The notes beneath the pieces are model-generated. The model searched no databases, was not told where the DNA came from, and saw only the letters and a program-made list of their open reading frames with translations. From Variovorax paradoxus EPS (GTDB lineage: Bacteria; Pseudomonadota; Gammaproteobacteria; Burkholderiales; Burkholderiaceae_C), in NCBI RefSeq assembly GCF_000184745.1, contig NC_014931.1, forward strand, positions 1,736,001-1,800,000: a stretch of DNA of 64,000 bases, read 5' to 3'. Shown piece by piece: positions 55,465 to 64,000 of this stretch. Within the stretch, counting starts at the first letter, position 1. Every line of letters starts with the position of its first letter. The position numbers and the translations under genes are program-made.

Positions 55465-55490
55465 AAAAAACCGCCCGAAGGCGGTTTTTT
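55465..55490 (+). terminator. Bidirectional intrinsic terminator between DUF3579 gene and rpsT
   Basis: Perfect 11-base arms AAAAAACCGCC and GGCGGTTTTTT with a CGAA loop, 9 bases after the DUF3579 stop. The U-tracts in both directions suit the convergent rpsT as well. Confidence 0.92.
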
Positions 55491-55561
55491 ACACTTTGCT
55501 GCAGCGCACCCCGATCAAACGGCGGACCGGAGAATTCCGATCCGGGCTTGCCTGACAGGTG

Positions 55562-55876
55562 TCAGGCGGCGGCCTTTTCAGGCGCGAGGGCGAGGGCCTT
55601 GACCTTGGCCGACAGGCGGCTCTTGTCGCGGGCTGCCTTGTTCTTGTGGAAGATGCCCTTGTCGGCGACGGTGTCGACGATGCTCTGGGCCTTCGCGAAC
55701 AGTTCGCTTGCCTTGGTCTTGTCGCCAGCCAGAACAGCCTTTTCGACGTTCTTGACCGCGGTACGGTATTTGGAGCGCAGCGAGGTGTTCGCAGCGTTGA
55801 GCTTGGTGTCCTGGCGGACGCGCTTACGGCCGGAGGCGAGGCGCGGGTTCTTTTTCTTGGGCTTGGCGGATGCCAT
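55562..55876 (-). CDS. rpsT: 30S ribosomal protein S20
   Basis: 104 residues, Lys/Ala/Arg-rich. [20 protein letters not shown] and [20 protein letters not shown] are the S20 signatures. Binds 16S rRNA early in small-subunit assembly. A C-terminal extension of about 15 residues (ALAPEKAAA) is common in this family of bacteria. Divergent from murJ. Confidence 0.97.
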
Positions 55877-55994
55877 GATTTAGTTCCTTAGGTGTCTGAG
55901 GATGATGCAGCAAAGCCCGCGATTATAAGCTGGCCGGCCCTCCCCAGCCAATTTGGCCGATTTGGTGGCCCTTGGGCACCCCTACACTCGCCCG

Positions 55995-57548
55995 GTGTCC
56001 CTGCTCAAATCCGCCTCCACCGTTTCCCTGCTGACCCTCGCCTCGCGCATCACGGGCCTCGTGCGCGACGTGCTTTTCGCCTCGGTGTTCGGCGTCAGCG
56101 CGCTCACCGATGCTTTCAACGTCGCCTTTCGCATCCCCAACCTGTTCCGGCGGGTCTTCGGCGAAGGCGCCTTCAGCCAGGCCTTCGTGCCAGTGCTGGC
56201 CGGGCGCAAGACGGAATCCGGCGAGGAGGGCGCCAAGGAGCTGATCGACCACGTCGCCACGCTGCTGACCTGGACCCTGCTGGTGGTCTGCGTGGCCGGC
56301 GTGGTCGGCGCGCCGCTCTTGGTCTGGGCCATGGCCAGCGGCTTGAAGGGATTCGACGCGGCCATCGTCATGACGCGCTGGATGTTCCCCTACATCGGCT
56401 TCATGTCGCTGGTGGCGCTGGCGGGCGGCATCCTCAATACATGGCGCAAGTTTGCGGTGCCGGCGGCCTCGCCGGTGCTGCTGAACCTGGCGCTGATCTT
56501 TTCCATCGTGGTCGGCGCACCGCTGTTCCGGCGCTATGGCATCGAGCCGATCTACGCCCAGTGCGTGGGCGTGCTGGTCGGCGGCGTGCTGCAGCTGGCC
56601 CTGCAGATTCCCGCGTTGCGCGCGCTCAACCTGATGCCGCGCGTCGGCGCGAGCTTCAAGGCGCTGCGCGCCGCCTGGACCGACCCGACCACCCGCAAGG
56701 TGATGAAGCTGATGCTCCCCGCGTTGCTCGGCGTGAGCGTCGCGCAGATCTCGCTGCTCATCAACACGCAGATCGCCTCGCACCTCGCGACCGGCAGCGT
56801 GACTTGGGTGGTCAACGCCGACCGCTTGATGGAGTTCCCCACAGCAATGCTCGGCGTCGCGCTCGGCGTGGTGCTGATGCCGCAGCTGTCCAGCGCCCGC
56901 GCTGCCAAGGACGACGCGCGCTATTCCGCGCTCCTCGACTGGGGCCTTCGCCTCGTGGTGCTGCTCTCTGCCCCGTGTGCCATCGCGCTTTTGCTCTTCG
57001 CGCAGCCGCTGGTCGCTGTGCTCTTCCACAACGGCGCTTTCGGCGACGAGGACGTGAAACGCACCACCCTGGCGCTGATGGGCTACGGCGTGGGCCTGGT
57101 CGGCATCGTGGCCATCAAGATCCTCGCGCCCGGCTACTACGCAAAGCAGGACACGCGCACACCGATGCTGATCGCCGTGGGCGTGCTGGTATTCACTCAG
57201 GTGCTCAATTTCTTCCTGGTGCCGGTGCTGCAGCATGCGGCACTGACGCTCACGATCGCCATCGGCGCGCTGGTCAATGCAACCTGGCTGCTGGTGGGCC
57301 TCGTGCGCCGCGGCAGCTACAAGCCCGAACCCGGCTGGGGCAAGTTCACGCTGCAGGTTTTGGCCGGTACGCTGGTGCTGGCGGCTTTCCTGGTGTGGGG
57401 CGCACGCTATTTCGACTGGATCGGCCTGCGCGCGCAGCCCCTGCATCGCATCGGCCTCCTGGCCGGGCTCGTCGCGGGCGCCGCGCTGATCTATTTCGCC
57501 ATCCTGGCGGCCGTTGGGGTGCGGCTGCGCAGTTTCATGCGCCGTTAG
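55995..57548 (+). CDS. murJ: Lipid II flippase MurJ
   Basis: 517 residues from a GTG at 55995 (SLLKSASTVSLLTLASRITG follows the start). Member of the MOP flippase group with about 14 membrane helices; moves lipid II across the inner membrane for peptidoglycan synthesis. Conserved DAFNVAFRIPNLFRRVFGEG near residues 37-56 is diagnostic. The frame is open to 55953, but that lead is not family-like. Divergent from rpsT, the usual betaproteobacterial arrangement. Confidence 0.95.
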   Translation: MSLLKSASTVSLLTLASRITGLVRDVLFASVFGVSALTDAFNVAFRIPNLFRRVFGEGAFSQAFVPVLAGRKTESGEEGAKELIDHVATLLTWTLLVVCVAGVVGAPLLVWAMASGLKGFDAAIVMTRWMFPYIGFMSLVALAGGILNTWRKFAVPAASPVLLNLALIFSIVVGAPLFRRYGIEPIYAQCVGVLVGGVLQLALQIPALRALNLMPRVGASFKALRAAWTDPTTRKVMKLMLPALLGVSVAQISLLINTQIASHLATGSVTWVVNADRLMEFPTAMLGVALGVVLMPQLSSARAAKDDARYSALLDWGLRLVVLLSAPCAIALLLFAQPLVAVLFHNGAFGDEDVKRTTLALMGYGVGLVGIVAIKILAPGYYAKQDTRTPMLIAVGVLVFTQVLNFFLVPVLQHAALTLTIAIGALVNATWLLVGLVRRGSYKPEPGWGKFTLQVLAGTLVLAAFLVWGARYFDWIGLRAQPLHRIGLLAGLVAGAALIYFAILAAVGVRLRSFMRR

Positions 57549-57622
57549 GCCGCCTGGCGATACCTGTGCAATACGCATGTGTCCCGCCTTGACGCTCCCC
57601 GGATGCTCCTCTACAAAGACAC

Positions 57623-58477
57623 ATGACGTTCACATTTCAGGTCCCAACCGCTCTGGAATATTTCGAATCGCTCGTCCGCAGCGATGACCATTTCCCGCTG
57701 CTCGAGGCGGCCGCCAGCCTGGCGCAAGACGAATACCCCGAACTCGATGTCCAGCAGGTCCTCGGCGACGTCGACCAACTCCTCGCCCGCCTGAAGCGCC
57801 GCCTCCCGGCCGACGCCGCACCGCTCGCCCGGCTGCGCGCGCTGAACCAGTTCTTCTTCAACGACCTGAACTTCGGCGGCAACGTCAACGACTACTACGA
57901 CCCGGACAACAGCTACCTGAACGCCGTGCTGCGCACCCGCCGCGGCATTCCGATTTCGCTGGCGGTGCTGTGGATGGAACTGGCGCAGGGCCTGGGCCTG
58001 CAGGCACGCGGCATCGGATTTCCGGGCCACTTCATGCTCAAGGTCACGCTGCCCAAGGGGCAGGTGGTGATCGATCCGTTCACCGGCAAGTCGCTCTCGC
58101 GCGAAGAGCTTGGCGAGCGGCTGGAGCCCTACAAGCGCAGCAACGGGCTGGTCGGCGACTTCGACGTGCCGCTGGGCCTCTACCTGCAACCGGCCAGTTC
58201 GCGCGAGATCATTGGCCGCATGCTGCGCAACCTGAAGGAAGTGCACCGCGCGCAGGAAGACTGGCAGCGCGCCATCGCCGTGCAGGATCGCCTGATCGCG
58301 CTCTTGCCCAGCGCCTGGGGCGAGTACCGCGACCGCGGCATCGCGCACGCGGAGCAGGGCAACACCGCGCTGGCGGTGCACGACCTGGAGGTCTACCTGA
58401 CCCACGCGGAGGACGCCCTGGACATCGACGCCATCGCCGAGCGCGTGGCCGCCTTGCGACGAACGGCCAACGGATGA
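57623..58477 (+). CDS. SirB1-family protein (transglutaminase-like, TPR)
   Basis: 284 residues. The N-terminal two-thirds hold a transglutaminase-like fold of the SirB1 type: LNQFFFNDLNFGGNVNDYYD, SYLNAVLRTRRGIPISLAVL and GIGFPGHFMLKV (the His). The usual Cys is replaced, as commonly in this family. The C-terminal ~90 residues form TPR-like helices (RAIAVQDRLIALLPSAWGEY). The biochemical role is unknown. Overlaps the next gene by 4 bases (ATGA). Confidence 0.88.
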   Translation: MTFTFQVPTALEYFESLVRSDDHFPLLEAAASLAQDEYPELDVQQVLGDVDQLLARLKRRLPADAAPLARLRALNQFFFNDLNFGGNVNDYYDPDNSYLNAVLRTRRGIPISLAVLWMELAQGLGLQARGIGFPGHFMLKVTLPKGQVVIDPFTGKSLSREELGERLEPYKRSNGLVGDFDVPLGLYLQPASSREIIGRMLRNLKEVHRAQEDWQRAIAVQDRLIALLPSAWGEYRDRGIAHAEQGNTALAVHDLEVYLTHAEDALDIDAIAERVAALRRTANG

Positions 58478-58914
58478 CCGCTAAGGCCGGCGTGAGCGGC
58501 GTGGGCGGCACGGCGCCCGACCTGGGCACCCTGCACGAATTCCATGGCGTGCAGCCGGTTTTGCCCGTATCGGATGTGTCCCGCGCCGCACGCTGGTTTC
58601 GCGACGTGCTGGGCTTCGAACTCGACTTCATCGCCGGCGAGCCGCCCAGCTATGCGCGGGTGAAAAAGGGCGACCGCAGCTACGGCGATCCCGTCTACCT
58701 GCGCCTCTGGCAGTGCAACACCCGCGGAACTCCGCCCTGGCGCGGCGAAATCGTCATCCACGTGGGCAAGGACATCGACGGCCTGCACGACGCCTATGTG
58801 AAGCGCGGCGTGACGGTCATCGAGCCGCCTGTCTCCCAACCCTGGGGCCTGCGCGAATTCGCGATCCGCGAACCCGATGGACATGTGCTGCGCTTCTGCG
58901 GCTACTTGCCCTGA
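58474..58914 (+). CDS. VOC-superfamily (glyoxalase/bleomycin resistance-like) protein
   Basis: 146 residues. The beta-alpha-beta-beta-beta pattern of the vicinal oxygen chelate fold is seen: QPVLPVSDVSRAARWFRDVL, GFELDFIAGEPPSYARVKKG and the end FAIREPDGHVLRFCGYLP (metal-type Glu/His region). Could be a small-molecule binding resistance protein. Translationally coupled to the SirB1-like gene. Confidence 0.85.
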   Translation: MTAKAGVSGVGGTAPDLGTLHEFHGVQPVLPVSDVSRAARWFRDVLGFELDFIAGEPPSYARVKKGDRSYGDPVYLRLWQCNTRGTPPWRGEIVIHVGKDIDGLHDAYVKRGVTVIEPPVSQPWGLREFAIREPDGHVLRFCGYLP

Positions 58915-59043
58915 ATTTCTGAAACGCAAAATTACATCTGGACCGATGCGAGCGTGTCGATCCGGCTTCCGTTCGTCCGACGTGAGTACAGGAGCAGGCG
59001 ATTTCAGCGGCTCCCGATTTCATCAACTTTCAGGAGAAACGAC

Positions 59044-59472
59044 ATGCGATTCATGATTCTGGTCAAGGCGAACAAGGATTCCGAAGCGGGCGTGATGCCC
59101 AGCACCGAAATCCTCACCGAGATGGGCAAGTTCAACGAAGAGCTGGTCAAGGCCGGCGTGCTGCTGGCGGGCGAGGGCCTGCATCCCAGTTCCAAGGGCG
59201 CGCGCGTGCGCTGCGAAGGCTCGAAGCGCACCGTGATCGACGGGCCCTTCGCTGAAACCAAGGAACTGCTGGCCGGCTTCTGGCTGCTGCAGGTCAAGTC
59301 GAAGGAAGAAGCCATCGAGTGGATCAAGCGCAGCCCCTTCCAGGAGGGCGAGATCGAGATCCGCCAGGTGTTCGAAGCCACCGACTTCGGCGATTCGATG
59401 ACGCCCGAACTGCTGGCGCAGGAAGACCGCCTGCGGGCCGAATCCGCCAAGCGCACCGGCGCTGCAGGCTGA
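59044..59472 (+). CDS. YCII/DGPF-domain protein (copy 1)
   Basis: 142 residues from the ATG at 59044 (ribosome site CAGGAGAAA). MRFMILVKANKDSEAG start, the DGPF motif in VIDGPFAETKELLAGFWLLQ, and the AIEWIKRSPF segment are typical. These cytoplasmic YCII-related proteins are regularly encoded next to ECF42 sigma factors. Copy 2 follows 26 bases later. Confidence 0.92.
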   Translation: MRFMILVKANKDSEAGVMPSTEILTEMGKFNEELVKAGVLLAGEGLHPSSKGARVRCEGSKRTVIDGPFAETKELLAGFWLLQVKSKEEAIEWIKRSPFQEGEIEIRQVFEATDFGDSMTPELLAQEDRLRAESAKRTGAAG

Positions 59473-59498
59473 ACACTCGAATCCCAAGGAGACACACC

Positions 59499-59915
59499 AT
59501 GCGATTCATGATGCTGATGATTCCCCACGGCTACGAGACGGCCGCCCCCGGCACGATGCCCGAGGACCGCGAGGCGATGGCCGCGATGATGGCCTACAAC
59601 GAATCCCTGCAGAAAGCCGGCGTGCTGATCAGCTGCGACGGCCTGCATCCACCCTCGATGGGCGCGCGCGTGAGCTTTCCGGGGCGCAAGCCGAAGGTGG
59701 TCGACGGCCCCTTCGCCGAGGTCAAGGAAGTGCTGGGCGGCTACTGGGTCATCGAAGTCGCTTCGCGCGCCGAGGCCATCGAATGGGCCACGCGCTGCCC
59801 GGGCGGGGAGAACGAGGTCATCGAGGTGCGGCAGATCCAGGAACTGGAGGATTATTCGCCCGACCTACAGGCCGTGGCCGAGAGCTTCCCGTCGATGCAG
59901 ACGGTGAAGAAATAG
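59499..59915 (+). CDS. YCII/DGPF-domain protein (copy 2)
   Basis: 138 residues; paralogue of the preceding gene with MRFMMLMIPHGYETAAPGTM, VVDGPFAEVKEVLGGYWVIE and AIEWATRCPG. Clear ribosome site AAGGAGACAC. Likely co-transcribed with copy 1 and probably a target of the nearby ECF sigma factor. Converges on the SUMF1-domain gene with only 5 bases between the stops. Confidence 0.92.
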   Translation: MRFMMLMIPHGYETAAPGTMPEDREAMAAMMAYNESLQKAGVLISCDGLHPPSMGARVSFPGRKPKVVDGPFAEVKEVLGGYWVIEVASRAEAIEWATRCPGGENEVIEVRQIQELEDYSPDLQAVAESFPSMQTVKK

Positions 59916-59920
59916 CCGTC

Positions 59921-60892
59921 TTACTGTTCGCGAACCAGCCGGGTGCCCACGAGCGTGTAGCGCGTGTCCGGTGCGTTCCAGTTGCGGTACGCGGCGCGCG
60001 CGTAGAACGGCCAGGTGTGCCAGGAGCCCCCGCGGCGCACCCGCACCGTGCCCTCGGCTGGGCCCTGCGGGTCGTCGACCGGGGAGCGCGCGTAGTATTC
60101 CTCGCCATGCCAATCGGCCACCCACTCCCAGGCATTGCCGTGCATGTCGTAGAGGCCCCAGGCGTTCGGCGCGAAGCTGCCGACCGGCGCGGTGAATGCG
60201 AAGCCGTCGTCGCCTTTCAGCGCCATCGGCGCCCAGCGCGGCCAGTACCTGGCGGTGCGCGCATCGAACACGTTGGCCGTGCGCAGCAGCGATTGCGGAT
60301 CGTCGCCCGCGCTGTAGCGCGTGCGGGTGCCGGCGCGGCAGGCGTATTCCCACTCGGCCTCGGTCGGCAGCCGGTAGCGCTTGCCTTCGGACTTGCTCAG
60401 CCAAGCGGCAAGCGCCTGCGCGTCGTTCCAGGTCACGTTGACGACGGGGTGCTCGTCGCTTTGTGCAAAGCCCGGGTTGCGCCAGGAGTAGCGCACGTCC
60501 CGCCCTTCGAAGGCATCGCCGCGCCGGGTCGTGGCCGGGTCGTAGTCGGCGCGCCAGCCGTAGCCGCCGGTGCCATCGGCGACCGACTCCGGCACGTAAC
60601 CCGAGGCTTCGACAAAACGGCGGAACTGGCCGACCGTCACCTCGTGCTGACCCATCCAGAACGAGCGCGTGATGCGCACGCGATGCACCGGCCCCTCGTC
60701 GCCCAGCTTGGTGAAACGCTCCTTCGGCAGCTCGGGGTAGGCGGCGGCCAGCGCTTCGGGCGTCTCGTCGCTGCCCATCATGAATTCGCCGGCCGGCAAC
60801 TTGACGAAGGCCATGCCGAGGCTGTTGCGTTCGACCTCGGCAGCCTGGACGCTGCCCAGGATGAGGCACAGGATCAGAAGACACTGTTTCAT
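59921..60892 (-). CDS. SUMF1/FGE-sulfatase-domain exported protein
   Basis: 323 residues with a signal peptide (MKQCLLILCLILGSVQA, cleavage after QAAEV region). The SUMF1 domain starts near residue 27 (MAFVKLPAGEFMMGSDE) and has the family marks RLPTEAEWEYACRAGTRTRY, GLYDMHGNAWEWVADW and VRRGGSWHTWPFYARAAYR. The position where true formylglycine-generating enzymes carry catalytic cysteines (after GGSW) has His, Thr, Ala instead, so sulfatase activation is unlikely. Role unknown. It interrupts the YCII-sigma gene set on the opposite strand. Confidence 0.88.
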   Translation of the reverse strand: MKQCLLILCLILGSVQAAEVERNSLGMAFVKLPAGEFMMGSDETPEALAAAYPELPKERFTKLGDEGPVHRVRITRSFWMGQHEVTVGQFRRFVEASGYVPESVADGTGGYGWRADYDPATTRRGDAFEGRDVRYSWRNPGFAQSDEHPVVNVTWNDAQALAAWLSKSEGKRYRLPTEAEWEYACRAGTRTRYSAGDDPQSLLRTANVFDARTARYWPRWAPMALKGDDGFAFTAPVGSFAPNAWGLYDMHGNAWEWVADWHGEEYYARSPVDDPQGPAEGTVRVRRGGSWHTWPFYARAAYRNWNAPDTRYTLVGTRLVREQ

Positions 60893-60939
60893 GGCCGCAT
60901 GCTAGCGCGCGCAACGAGCGCAAAAGAGGGGGCTGTAGC

Positions 60940-62223
60940 GTGAGCGACAGCAGGGACCAAGCGGCCATCCACCGCGCCATCGACGCCGTCTGGCGCATGG
61001 AATCGGCCAAGATCATCGCCACCGTCGCGCGCATGGTGCGCGACGTGGGCCTGGCCGAAGAACTGGCGCAGGACGCCTTGGTCGCCGCGCTGGAGCAATG
61101 GCCCGGGGCCGGCGTGCCCGACAACCCCGCCGCCTGGCTCACGCAGGTGGCCAAGCACCGCGCTCTCGACCGCTTGCGCCACGGCCAGCTGGCCGAACGC
61201 AAGGCGCCCAAGATCGGCCGCGAACTCGACGCGCAGCACGAGATGGCGCAGGCCGATTTCGCCGAAGCGGTCGATGCGGCCATCGACGACGACATCGGCG
61301 ACGATTTGCTGCGCCTCGTCTTCACCGCCTGCCACCCGGTGCTTTCGACCGAGGCGCGCGTGGCGCTCACATTGCGGCTGATGGGCGGCCTCACGACCGA
61401 CGAGATCGCCCGCGCCTTCCTGGTGCAGGAGGCCACTGTGGCGCAGCGCATCGTGCGCGCCAAGCGCACCCTGCTCGAGGCGCGCGTGCCTTTCGAGGTG
61501 CCGCGCCGCCACGAGCTCGAAGCGCGTCTGGCTTCGGTGCTCGAGGTGCTCTACCTGATCTTCAACGAGGGCTACTCGGCCACCGCCGGCGACGACTGGA
61601 TGCGTCCCGCGCTCTGCGATGAGGCGATGCGCCTGGGCCGCATCGTGGCCGGGCTGGTACCCGACGCGTCGGAGGTGCACGGCCTCGTGGCGCTGATGGA
61701 AATCCAGGCCTCCCGCACGGCTGCGCGCGTCGGCGCCTCGGGCGAACCGGTGCTGCTGCTCGAACAGAACCGCGCGCGCTGGGACCAGATGCTGATCCGC
61801 CGCGGCCTCGCGGGACTCGCGCGGGCGGAGGCGTTAGGCGCACTGGGCCCCTACGCCTTGCAGGCCGCCATCGCCGCCTGCCACGGCCGCGCGCGCACCG
61901 CCGAGGAGACCGACTGGCCGCGCATCGCCGCGCTCTACGACGCGCTGGCCGAACTTGCACCGTCACCCATCGTCGAACTCAATCGCGCGGTCGCGCTGTC
62001 GATGGCCTTCGGGCCGGCGGCGGGGCTCGAGGTGGTCGATGCGCTCATGGACGAGCCGGCGCTCAAGGGCTACCACCTGCTGCCGACGGTGCGCGGCGAT
62101 CTGCTCTTCAAGCTCGGCCGCCGCGACGAGGCGCGCAAGGAATTCGACCGCGCCGCCTCGCTCACGCGCAACACCCGCGAACAGGCGTTGCTGCGGGCGC
62201 GTGCGCGGGCCTGCACGGCCTAA
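60940..62223 (+). CDS. ECF42-type RNA polymerase sigma factor
   Basis: 427 residues from a GTG at 60940. Sigma2 (about 20-85, DVGLAEELAQDALVAALEQW) and sigma4 (about 130-185, GGLTTDEIARAFLVQEATVA) are followed by a long C-terminal TPR-like extension (RIAALYDALAELAPSPIVEL, LGRRDEARKEFDRAASL). This architecture and the neighbouring DGPF genes mark group ECF42, where the extension is needed for function in place of an anti-sigma factor. Divergent from the SUMF1 gene (47 bases). Its stop overlaps the convergent AraC gene by 4 bases. Confidence 0.92.
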   Translation: MSDSRDQAAIHRAIDAVWRMESAKIIATVARMVRDVGLAEELAQDALVAALEQWPGAGVPDNPAAWLTQVAKHRALDRLRHGQLAERKAPKIGRELDAQHEMAQADFAEAVDAAIDDDIGDDLLRLVFTACHPVLSTEARVALTLRLMGGLTTDEIARAFLVQEATVAQRIVRAKRTLLEARVPFEVPRRHELEARLASVLEVLYLIFNEGYSATAGDDWMRPALCDEAMRLGRIVAGLVPDASEVHGLVALMEIQASRTAARVGASGEPVLLLEQNRARWDQMLIRRGLAGLARAEALGALGPYALQAAIAACHGRARTAEETDWPRIAALYDALAELAPSPIVELNRAVALSMAFGPAAGLEVVDALMDEPALKGYHLLPTVRGDLLFKLGRRDEARKEFDRAASLTRNTREQALLRARARACTA

Positions 62224-63218
62224 GTCTTCAGTGCGGTGTTCGCTTCCGACGGCGAGCCGGGCAATCCGAACTGGTGCCACGCCCGCCGCAGTTGCGTGTC
62301 GGAGCCGAAGCCCGACAGCTCCGCCGCACGCGTGACGCTCGCGCCCGACGACAGCGCCAGTTGCGCCGCCGCGAGCCGCAGCCGCCGCAAATAGGCCAGC
62401 GGCGCCACGCCCGCATGCTCCACGAAGAGCCGCGTGAGGTGCCGCGCCGAGGTGTGGGCTACCTGGGCCATGCGCGGCACGCTCCATTCGGCCTGCGGCT
62501 GTTCGCTCACGGCGTCCTGCACGCGGTGCAGTGCGGCGTGCAGGTGGTTGCGGTAGGCCAGAAAGGGCGAGAGCTCCGGGTCGTGCGGGCCGCGCCGCAG
62601 CGCCACCACCATCGTCTGCGCCACTTGCGCCGCGAGCGCTTCGCCGCAGGTCTCGGCGATGCGATGCAGCACGAGGTCGATGCCGGTCGTGACGCCCGCG
62701 CTGCTGTAGAGCGGCGGATCGATCACGAACACGCGGTTGCTCACCACGTCGCAGCGCGGCTCCACCGCGCGCAACTCGTCCAGGTGATGGTGGTGTGTGG
62801 TGGCGCGCCGCCCCGCGAGCGCGCCGGCATGCGCCGCCAGCACCGCTCCCGCGCAGACCGTGACCAGCTCGACGCGGCCGCGCTCGAAACGCTGGCCGCG
62901 CAGCCAGTGCAGCAGGTCCTGTGTCTCGGGGTTGTCGATGGCGATGGTCTGGCCGGTCAGGCCGACGAGCACGACCCAGGCGGGGCCGTCCCATTGCGCG
63001 GGCAGCGGCGAGAGCCCGGCGAGCGCGACGCCGACCGAGGCCATGGACGTCGGCCGCGGGCTGGCGAACTCGATCGCGAAACGCTCGGGCCGGCCCGACG
63101 CCACGAGCCGCTGGTTCGCGATCCGCAGCGCCTCGGCCGGCCCGGCCCAGTCGAGCACGAGGCTGCCGGGGAGCAGCACGAAAACTACGCGGATGGGTGG
63201 CTGCTGTTGTGCGTCCAT
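62220..63218 (-). CDS. GlxA/FtrA-type AraC-family regulator
   Basis: 332 residues. N-terminal DJ-1/PfpI-like domain (VVFVLLPGSLVLDWAGPAEA, VELVTVCAGAVLAAHAGAL with a Cys in the nucleophile elbow position), C-terminal AraC HTH (MAQVAHTSARHLTRLFVEHA; PLAYLRRLRLAAAQLALSS). Its start overlaps the end of a separate DJ-1/PfpI gene by 34 bases, which suggests co-translation. Probable regulator of the neighbouring isochorismatase-like and DJ-1 genes. Confidence 0.92.
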   Translation of the reverse strand: MDAQQQPPIRVVFVLLPGSLVLDWAGPAEALRIANQRLVASGRPERFAIEFASPRPTSMASVGVALAGLSPLPAQWDGPAWVVLVGLTGQTIAIDNPETQDLLHWLRGQRFERGRVELVTVCAGAVLAAHAGALAGRRATTHHHHLDELRAVEPRCDVVSNRVFVIDPPLYSSAGVTTGIDLVLHRIAETCGEALAAQVAQTMVVALRRGPHDPELSPFLAYRNHLHAALHRVQDAVSEQPQAEWSVPRMAQVAHTSARHLTRLFVEHAGVAPLAYLRRLRLAAAQLALSSGASVTRAAELSGFGSDTQLRRAWHQFGLPGSPSEANTALKT

Positions 63219-63814
63219 GCGTAGTCCATCTGGCGCGCGGTGCGTTCGGCCAACGCGCGGCCTGCGAGGCGCTCGACCAGGTGCAGGCTCATGTCGATGC
63301 CTGCGCTGATCCCGGCCGAACTGACGATGCGGCCGGTGTCGACCCAGCGCTCGTCGTCGCGCACGTCGAGTTTCGGGAATTGCGCGCGCAGGTCGGCGAT
63401 GTCTTCCCAGTGCGTGGTGACGGCCTCCTGCGTGACCACGCCGCTCCTGGCGAGCAGGAAGACGCCGGTGCAGACCGAGGCGACGATCTGCGCGCCGGCC
63501 GCGCAATCGGCGATCCAGCGCAGGGTTTCGGGGCTCGCCATCGGCGCATCGACCACGCCGCCGGGAACGATCAGCACGTCGGCGGCCGGGTTGCTTGCGA
63601 CGGTGTGGTCGGCGAGCAGTTGCAGGCCGGCTCGCGCCTGTACGGGCCGGCCGGGCGACGTGAGCGCGACCGACGCGACTTCGAACGGCGCCGCCGTGCC
63701 CGGCTGCAGGCGCTGGCTGACGCGGCTGGCGGTGGTGAACACCTCGAAGGGGCCGGCGAAATCCAACGCCTCGACGCCGTCGTAGGCCAGGATCAGCACG
63801 CGCAACGCGGTCAT
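63185..63814 (-). CDS. DJ-1/PfpI-family protein
   Basis: 209 residues. LRVLILAYDGVEALDFAGPF at the N-terminus and the elbow VASVCTGVFLLARSG with the conserved Cys. ISAGIDMSLHLVERLAG near the end as in isonitrile hydratase/InhA-like members. Function may be hydratase or glyoxalase-like; not decidable here. Overlaps the upstream isochorismatase-like gene by 4 bases and the AraC gene by 34. Confidence 0.9.
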   Translation of the reverse strand: MTALRVLILAYDGVEALDFAGPFEVFTTASRVSQRLQPGTAAPFEVASVALTSPGRPVQARAGLQLLADHTVASNPAADVLIVPGGVVDAPMASPETLRWIADCAAGAQIVASVCTGVFLLARSGVVTQEAVTTHWEDIADLRAQFPKLDVRDDERWVDTGRIVSSAGISAGIDMSLHLVERLAGRALAERTARQMDYAWTHNSSHPSA

Positions 63815-64000
63815 GCCACTGAACCAGCGCGTTCCAGCGCCTGCGGCACGCTGCAGATCGTCGCGAAACGGCCGGCCAGCACGGCGGCGGTGCGCGACTT
63901 GATGTCGGCCGCCAGCAGCGGTTGGCCGTCGGGCTGCACCATGTCGAAGGTCAGCGTGGCGTCGGTCACGTAGTCGACCTCCCAGCCCAGGTCCGAGGCG
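63811..64000 (-). CDS. Isochorismatase-like cysteine hydrolase, C-terminal part (cut by window end)
   Basis: 62 codons visible, ending at the TGA that overlaps the DJ-1 start. ASDLGWEVDYVTDATLTFDM then AADIKSRTAAVLAGRFATIC is the typical C-terminus of the isochorismatase-like hydrolase family. The catalytic Asp-Lys-Cys residues lie outside the window. First gene of a hydrolase-DJ-1-AraC overlapping set. Confidence 0.75.
   Translation of the reverse strand, partial: ASDLGWEVDYVTDATLTFDMVQPDGQPLLAADIKSRTAAVLAGRFATICSVPQALERAGSVA

Noticed and set aside
59921..60892. Formylglycine-generating enzyme (sulfatase activator)
   Set aside because: The SUMF1 fold is clear, but the catalytic cysteines are absent and no sulfatase gene is nearby.

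Overview
The window is a high-GC (mid-60s percent) bacterial chromosome segment from a betaproteobacterium of the Comamonadaceae, most likely Variovorax or a close relative. The reasons are the gene order leuC-leuD-leuB-asd-fimV, sdhCDAB-sdhE-gltA next to a GntR regulator and mdh, divergent rpsT/murJ, and a mosaic palindromic repeat that I associate from memory with this family. Genus assignment is inference from gene order and protein character; no rRNA or tRNA gene is visible.

Layout. (1) 1-6219, minus strand: leucine biosynthesis (leuC, leuD, leuB), asd and the start of a FimV-like protein, with a LysR regulator upstream. (2) 6396-18770: a TCA-cycle cluster. sdhC-D-A-B-E-gltA run on the minus strand behind a GntR/HutC regulator. 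Divergently, mdh, a trans-aconitate methyltransferase, a CitE-like lyase, a small exported protein and acnB run on the plus strand. A second aconitase (acnA) lies at 38926. (3) 18840-35030: a surface-adhesin island. A 3593-residue trimeric autotransporter with about 7 kb of Ser/Thr-rich repeats is flanked by a GT-A-like glycosyltransferase, three DUF2827-type GT-B-like proteins and a small exported protein. This looks like a dedicated adhesin glycosylation locus. (4) 35164-46083: acyl-CoA dehydrogenase, an XRE regulator with a neighbouring membrane protein and a likely operator, acnA, a phosphoesterase, feoAB with a Cys-rich partner, and an FAD monooxygenase. (5) 46100-49003, minus strand: a retron-like unit. 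A structured non-coding region with complementary ends (candidate a1/a2) precedes a retron-type reverse transcriptase, followed by a SUKH/ankyrin-like protein that may be its accessory protein. (6) 49034-52340: kynurenine pathway operon kynB-kynU-(exported protein)-kynA. (7) 52416-57548: YkgJ-like protein, argF, argD, DUF3579 protein, rpsT, murJ. (8) 57623-64000: SirB1-like protein, VOC protein, two YCII/DGPF proteins with an ECF42-type sigma factor, a SUMF1-domain protein, and an AraC/DJ-1/isochorismatase-like overlapping set cut by the window end.

The most noteworthy items are the retron-like locus (5) and the adhesin-glycosyltransferase island (3). Four strong intrinsic terminators and several palindromic candidate operators are also annotated.
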